Positions 60,306 through 64,000 of a DNA stretch of 64,000 bases are shown here, one piece after another. The stretch is from CALRQJ02 sp943370285. GTDB taxonomy: Bacteria > Bacteroidota > Bacteroidia > Chitinophagales > Chitinophagaceae. Made by a program: the position numbers and the translations under genes. Under the pieces are notes generated by a model. That model saw only the letters and a program-made list of their open reading frames with translations, was not told the origin of the DNA and did no database searches. Within the stretch, counting starts at the first letter, position 1. Each line of letters starts with the position of its first letter. The stretch covers positions 1 to 64,000 of the forward strand of contig CALRQJ020000007.1 of assembly GCA_943370285.1 (NCBI GenBank), in the 5' to 3' direction.

Positions 60306-61133
60306 TTGAGAAAAATTATAGGATGGCTGCTGCTCTTTGCTCCTTTTTGTAGTGCCGCACAAACGGTGAGACAACCCATTAGCGTAAGGTATCCCGGCTT
60401 GGGTGCTTACAGTTATAACTTTGTAGATGCATTTTCTGGAACGGCCAATCAGGCTGCATTGGCACAACTAAAAAGTGGAGGCTTTGGAGTATATTCTGAA
60501 CGTAGGTTTATGTTAGAAGAATTTAACCAATATTCTGCTATTGTTGCTTTGCCTACCAACCAATCCGGCACTTTTGCATTGCAAGCAGATTATTTTGGAT
60601 TTAGTGGATATAACGAATCGCAGTTGGGTTTGGCCTACGGCCGAAAAATTACTGAACGAGTAGATGCCGGTATTAAACTCAATTACCACACCATTCAAAT
60701 TGCCGGATATGGCAATACAGGTACCGTAAATGTAGAAGCCGGTGCTATTTTTCACCTGACAGATAAATTTCATACAGGATTTCATGTGTATAATCCTGTT
60801 GGTGGAAAACTCAGCAAGAACAGTAACGAAAAATTAGCTTCGGTATATAAGTTTGGATTTGGATATGAACCTTCGGAGAAATTTTTTATCAGCAGCGAAA
60901 TTGTAAAAGAAGAAGAGCAGCCGGTGAATGTTAATTTGGGCCTGCAATATAATCTGCAAGAAAAAATATTTTTACGAACCGGCATATCAACACAAACCAA
61001 TAATAGTTATGCCGGAGTTGGGTTAAAACTTGGTCAGTTAAGGCTAGATATTAATGCTGCCTATCATCCACAATTGGGTATTACGCCAGGTTTGCTTTTG
61101 TTATTTAACTTCAATAAAGTTGCTACCCGTTGA
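60306..61133 (+). CDS. Outer-membrane beta-barrel-like protein, function unknown
   Basis: The 275-residue protein has a signal peptide (about 1-18, ending CSAAQ) and a beta-rich body with many G-aromatic strands (FALQADYFGFSGYNESQLGLAY, PQLGITPGLLLLFNF). It resembles the PorV/PorQ-like or FadL-like barrels of Bacteroidota, but no defining motif is present. The first in-frame start is TTG at 60306. It overlaps the next gene by four bases, so the two are translationally coupled and probably work together at the outer membrane. Confidence 0.75.
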   Translation: MRKIIGWLLLFAPFCSAAQTVRQPISVRYPGLGAYSYNFVDAFSGTANQAALAQLKSGGFGVYSERRFMLEEFNQYSAIVALPTNQSGTFALQADYFGFSGYNESQLGLAYGRKITERVDAGIKLNYHTIQIAGYGNTGTVNVEAGAIFHLTDKFHTGFHVYNPVGGKLSKNSNEKLASVYKFGFGYEPSEKFFISSEIVKEEEQPVNVNLGLQYNLQEKIFLRTGISTQTNNSYAGVGLKLGQLRLDINAAYHPQLGITPGLLLLFNFNKVATR

Positions 61134-63184
61134 AAAAACTCCTTTTGATATTGAGCATCTGTTGCAGTCAATTATTGATGGCGCAAGAAGAAACGGAAAC
61201 TACAAACCGTGAACAGCAGCTAGAAAATTTGGCCGAAGCCAATGAATCTGAAACAGAAGATGATAGCTATTTGCAGTCGTTAGAAATATTCAAAAAAAAT
61301 AAACTGAATATTAATACAGCTGATGTTAGAGAATTAAGAGAACTAAAGATTTTAACCGATTTACAAATACAAAGTTTGTTGCGTTATCGCCAATTGTTGG
61401 GCAAGTTGGTAAGTATTTATGAATTACAAGCCGTTCCTTATTGGAATGTTGATATTATCAGAAACATATTTCCATTTATTACTGTCGGCGAAACCGTGTC
61501 TATGAAAGATGATATCAATCAACGCTTCACTCAAGGCCAACATTCATTGGTGATTAGGGCTCAACAAATATTAGAAGAAAGCGAAGGATTTACAAGACCC
61601 GATTCTATCACCAACCGATACCTTGGCAGTCGTCAACGGATATTTACACGTTACAGGTATAATTATCGAAATTTGTTACAATATGGAATTGTGGGTGATA
61701 AAGATGCCGGAGAACAATTTTTAAAAGGCAGTCAAAACAAAGGGTTCGATTTTTATTCGTTTCATCTATTCATTCGAAAATTAGGACGAATAAAGGAATT
61801 GGCTTTAGGCGATTTTACGGTTAATATGGGCCAAGGTTTGATACAATGGCAAAGTTTGGCTTTTCGTAAAAGTCCTGATGTTACTGCCGTTAAGCGACAA
61901 GCGTCTGTATTAAGGCCCTATAATTCGGCGGGAGAATATAATTTTTACCGTGGTGTAGGTATTACCGTTTCAGTAGCGCCAAAAATTGAAGCTACCGCTT
62001 TTGGTTCTATCCGACAATTGGATGCCAATTTTCAAGCAGATACTTTACAAAATCAAGATGATTTCTTTTCCTCTATCATTAACTCGGGCTTCCACCGTAC
62101 GCCATCAGAAATAGAAAATAAAAATACCATTACGCAAACTACCTATGGTGGAAATATAGCTTTTAATGGTAATGGATTGCATTTGGGTGCAAATGTAGTT
62201 GCACATCAATTCTCTGATCCATTTATCAGAAATATTCAACCTTATAATCAATACAGCATTCAAGGCGAAAGTTGGCATAATGCAAGTATAGATTATAGTT
62301 ATACTTATAAGAATTTGCATGTCTTCGGCGAAGCCGCCATGTCAAAAAACAATGGTAAAGCTTTTTTGAACGGATTATTGGTTAGTGTAGACCAAAGAGT
62401 TGATATGTCTTTGGTGTATCGCAATATTTCAAAAGAATATCAAGCATTATACGCAACTGCTTTTACCGAAAATACGTTTCCGACCAACGAAAGTGGTTTG
62501 TACACCGGTATTAGCTTAAGACCTGCGGCTGGTATAACGATTAATGCTTACGCAGATGTATTTAGTTTTCCTTGGTTGCGTTTTAGGGTTGATGCCCCAT
62601 CTCGAGGTGCAGATTATTTGGTACAAATCAACTATAAACCCAACAAGCAAGTAGAGGTTTACAGTCGCTACAGAAACGAAACCAAAGAAATCAATCTTTC
62701 CAGTCAAGAATTACCATTTCGTTCTTTGGTAGGTAGGCCTAGACAAATTTGGCGAACACATATAGTTTACAAACCAAGTAGAACAGTTACTTTAAAAAGT
62801 AGGGTAGAAAATTTATGGTTCGACCCAAGGGCAAAAGACCGATCTGAACAAGGCTTTACCGCTTATACCGAATTCGGCTACAAGCCATTTGGTAAAAAAT
62901 ATGCTGCTAATGCCCGATTACAATACTTTGAAACCGATGGATACGATAGTAGGGTGTATGCTTATGAGTCTGATGTGTTGTATAGCTTCTCCATTCCGGC
63001 CTTGTCGGGTCAGGGATTGCGGTATTATGCCAACATCAATTATGACATCAGCAAAAAAGTTACCTGCTGGTTTCGTTGGGCACAAACTATTTACAATAAT
63101 CAATCTACTGTTGGTAGCAGTTTAGATGAAATTGACGGAAATCGTCGTACCGAGGTAAAATTGCAAATACAGGTTAATTTTTAA
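61130..63184 (+). CDS. Helix-hairpin-helix protein fused to an outer-membrane-barrel-like domain
   Basis: The 684-residue protein has a signal peptide (about 1-18), a short acidic linker, a ComEA-like helix-hairpin-helix segment at about 58-118 (KLNINTADVRELREL, LLRYRQLLGKLVSIYELQAV), then a long beta-rich region to a C-terminal aromatic end (VKLQIQVNF). HhH usually binds DNA, which is unusual on an exported barrel-like protein. It starts at TTG 61130 and overlaps the preceding gene. DNA uptake or binding outside the cell is inference. Confidence 0.75.
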   Translation: MKKLLLILSICCSQLLMAQEETETTNREQQLENLAEANESETEDDSYLQSLEIFKKNKLNINTADVRELRELKILTDLQIQSLLRYRQLLGKLVSIYELQAVPYWNVDIIRNIFPFITVGETVSMKDDINQRFTQGQHSLVIRAQQILEESEGFTRPDSITNRYLGSRQRIFTRYRYNYRNLLQYGIVGDKDAGEQFLKGSQNKGFDFYSFHLFIRKLGRIKELALGDFTVNMGQGLIQWQSLAFRKSPDVTAVKRQASVLRPYNSAGEYNFYRGVGITVSVAPKIEATAFGSIRQLDANFQADTLQNQDDFFSSIINSGFHRTPSEIENKNTITQTTYGGNIAFNGNGLHLGANVVAHQFSDPFIRNIQPYNQYSIQGESWHNASIDYSYTYKNLHVFGEAAMSKNNGKAFLNGLLVSVDQRVDMSLVYRNISKEYQALYATAFTENTFPTNESGLYTGISLRPAAGITINAYADVFSFPWLRFRVDAPSRGADYLVQINYKPNKQVEVYSRYRNETKEINLSSQELPFRSLVGRPRQIWRTHIVYKPSRTVTLKSRVENLWFDPRAKDRSEQGFTAYTEFGYKPFGKKYAANARLQYFETDGYDSRVYAYESDVLYSFSIPALSGQGLRYYANINYDISKKVTCWFRWAQTIYNNQSTVGSSLDEIDGNRRTEVKLQIQVNF

Positions 63185-63333
63185 CAATAAGGCTCAATAA
63201 GTGTAGCCGTTTTTCTCTTTTTTTACTTTTTTCGCTATGCAGCATTCATTTATTGCCGCTTGTCCTCTATATCCTGAGGTTATAAAATTTAACGTCTTGT
63301 TTAATTTTATTTAACATTTCGAGTTAGAGACAT

Positions 63334-63341
63334 TATATTTG
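63334..63341 (+). promoter_or_regulatory. -7 promoter box for the SusC-family gene
   Basis: TATATTTG matches TAnnTTTG; the ATG at 63374 is 32 bases downstream. A -33 TTTG is not clear (TTAACA lies near 63311). Confidence 0.55.
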
Positions 63342-63373
63342 ACAACCAAAACATTTCTAAAACCAAAAGTCAC

Positions 63374-64000
63374 ATGAGAAAAATTGTATCCTTGCTATCC
63401 ATACTGGTGCTAAGCACAGTTATGGTATTTGGACAAAGTCGTGTGGTAACAGGTAAAGTGTCTGATAATAGGGGAGAACCCGTTGCAGGTGCTAGTGTTA
63501 CCATCAAAGGAACTTCTAACGGTGTTTCTGCCGATGCAGACGGAAACTTCCGCATTAATGCCAAATCTGGCGATGTTTTAGTTTTTTCTGCCAATCAGTT
63601 TGGTACAAAAGAAGTTAAACTAGGTAGAGAAGCTTACCTAACCATTTCTTTGATCCGTTCGTCTACTGTAATTGATGAAGTAGTCGTTACTTCATTGGGT
63701 ATTCAGCGTCAACGTAAAGACTTGGGTTACTCTACTGCCCGTGTTACCAATTCAGAATTAACACAAGCTAAACCAGTTAATATTGCTACGGGTTTAACCG
63801 GTAAAGTATCTGGTTTAAACGTAACTACAGTAAACAACGGTGTATTTGCCGATGTAAAAATTAACCTTCGTGGTATTCGTTCATTAACCGGCGATAACAA
63901 CCCTGCATTAATTGTAGATGGTGTGCTTACGCCAATTGGTTATTTGAATTCTTTAAACCCTAATGATATTGCCGATGTAACCATTCTAAAAGGTGCTTCT
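63374..64000 (+). CDS. SusC/RagA-family TonB-linked outer membrane protein, N-terminal part
   Basis: The open frame runs off the right edge, giving 209 codons. A signal peptide (about 1-20) precedes a carboxypeptidase-like domain (about 22-95: VVTGKVSDNRGEPVAGASVT, SADADGNFRI), a TonB-box-like stretch DEVVVTSLG (101-109), and the start of the plug (GLNVTTVNNG, INLRGIRSLTGDNNPALIVD). SusC proteins import glycans or peptides with a SusD lipoprotein, expected just beyond the window. The substrate is unknown. Confidence 0.93.
   Translation, partial: MRKIVSLLSILVLSTVMVFGQSRVVTGKVSDNRGEPVAGASVTIKGTSNGVSADADGNFRINAKSGDVLVFSANQFGTKEVKLGREAYLTISLIRSSTVIDEVVVTSLGIQRQRKDLGYSTARVTNSELTQAKPVNIATGLTGKVSGLNVTTVNNGVFADVKINLRGIRSLTGDNNPALIVDGVLTPIGYLNSLNPNDIADVTILKGAS

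Noticed and set aside
1..64000. CRISPR array, tRNA or rRNA genes, insertion sequences
   Set aside because: No spaced direct repeats of 25-40 bases, no cloverleaf with TTCGA arm, no rRNA signature and no transposase found on reading.

Overview
The window reads as a chromosomal segment of a Bacteroidota bacterium, most likely Chitinophagaceae or a close relative. The sequence evidence is a SusC/RagA TonB-linked receptor at the right edge, many TAnnTTTG promoter boxes (the Bacteroidota -7 element) in place of -35/-10 promoters, type III glutamine synthetase, the futalosine menaquinone enzymes MqnB and MqnD, a split transketolase, and lineage-typical DUF6089-like and DUF3078 envelope proteins. 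The DNA is AT-leaning and densely coded, with mostly short transcription units on both strands. I saw no rRNA, tRNA, CRISPR array, transposase or prophage gene.

Layout. 1-9.2 kb: small membrane protein, GbsR-type regulator, TonB-C protein, histone H1-like Lys/Ala/Pro repeat protein, DMT transporter, RarA, M28 peptidase, lipoprotein esterase, ElaA-type acetyltransferase, beta-barrel protein. 9.3-19.6 kb: DUF2809 protein, UvrA, a stand-alone protein resembling the end of the SecA motor, a YgjV-like fusion, a SAM riboswitch in front of homoserine dehydrogenase, mqnB-mqnD, deoxynucleoside kinase and TrpS. 19.7-28.7 kb: two tandem PTPS/QueD paralogues and folE, a glycosyltransferase-HAD phosphatase fusion, FabD, a DAAO-like oxidase, a serine hydrolase and a Cys/Met PLP enzyme. 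29.2-34.3 kb: a signalling island with a CheY-like regulator, a 750-base gene-free stretch rich in inverted repeats, a NarL-type regulator, a second control-like intergenic region, a 143-residue protein with a C-terminal CPPYC motif, a polytopic membrane protein, a NarX-like kinase and a second NarL-type regulator. 34.3-48.7 kb: methyltransferase, polytopic membrane protein, GlnN, YifB/ComM, ScpA, DUF3078 protein, MscL, PPK2, DMT transporter, Frr, WecA-like transferase, transketolase N-half, RprY-like regulator. 48.8-64 kb: HerA-like ATPase, LpxL-like acyltransferase, NadB, pappalysin-like lipoprotein protease, SerS, cyclophilin, GcvH, ECF sigma with anti-sigma, QueE, FolD, two envelope proteins and the start of a SusC receptor.

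How genes fit together. GTP cyclohydrolase I, two PTPS-family enzymes and a distant QueE cover the early steps to 7-carboxy-7-deazaguanine (queuosine). MqnB and MqnD are two futalosine-pathway steps. Homoserine dehydrogenase is placed under SAM control by promoter, aptamer and terminator in series. The ECF sigma and RskA-like anti-sigma form a standard stress pair. The most unusual items are the SecA-tail-like protein, the GT-HAD fusion, the signalling island with its noncoding region and CPPYC protein, and several promoters lying only 4-7 nt from the start codon, which suggests leaderless transcripts.

Several starts were moved from the longest possible ORF to an internal ATG, GTG or TTG where family length, signal peptide, promoter or terminator position argued for it. 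Such shifts are stated in each entry.
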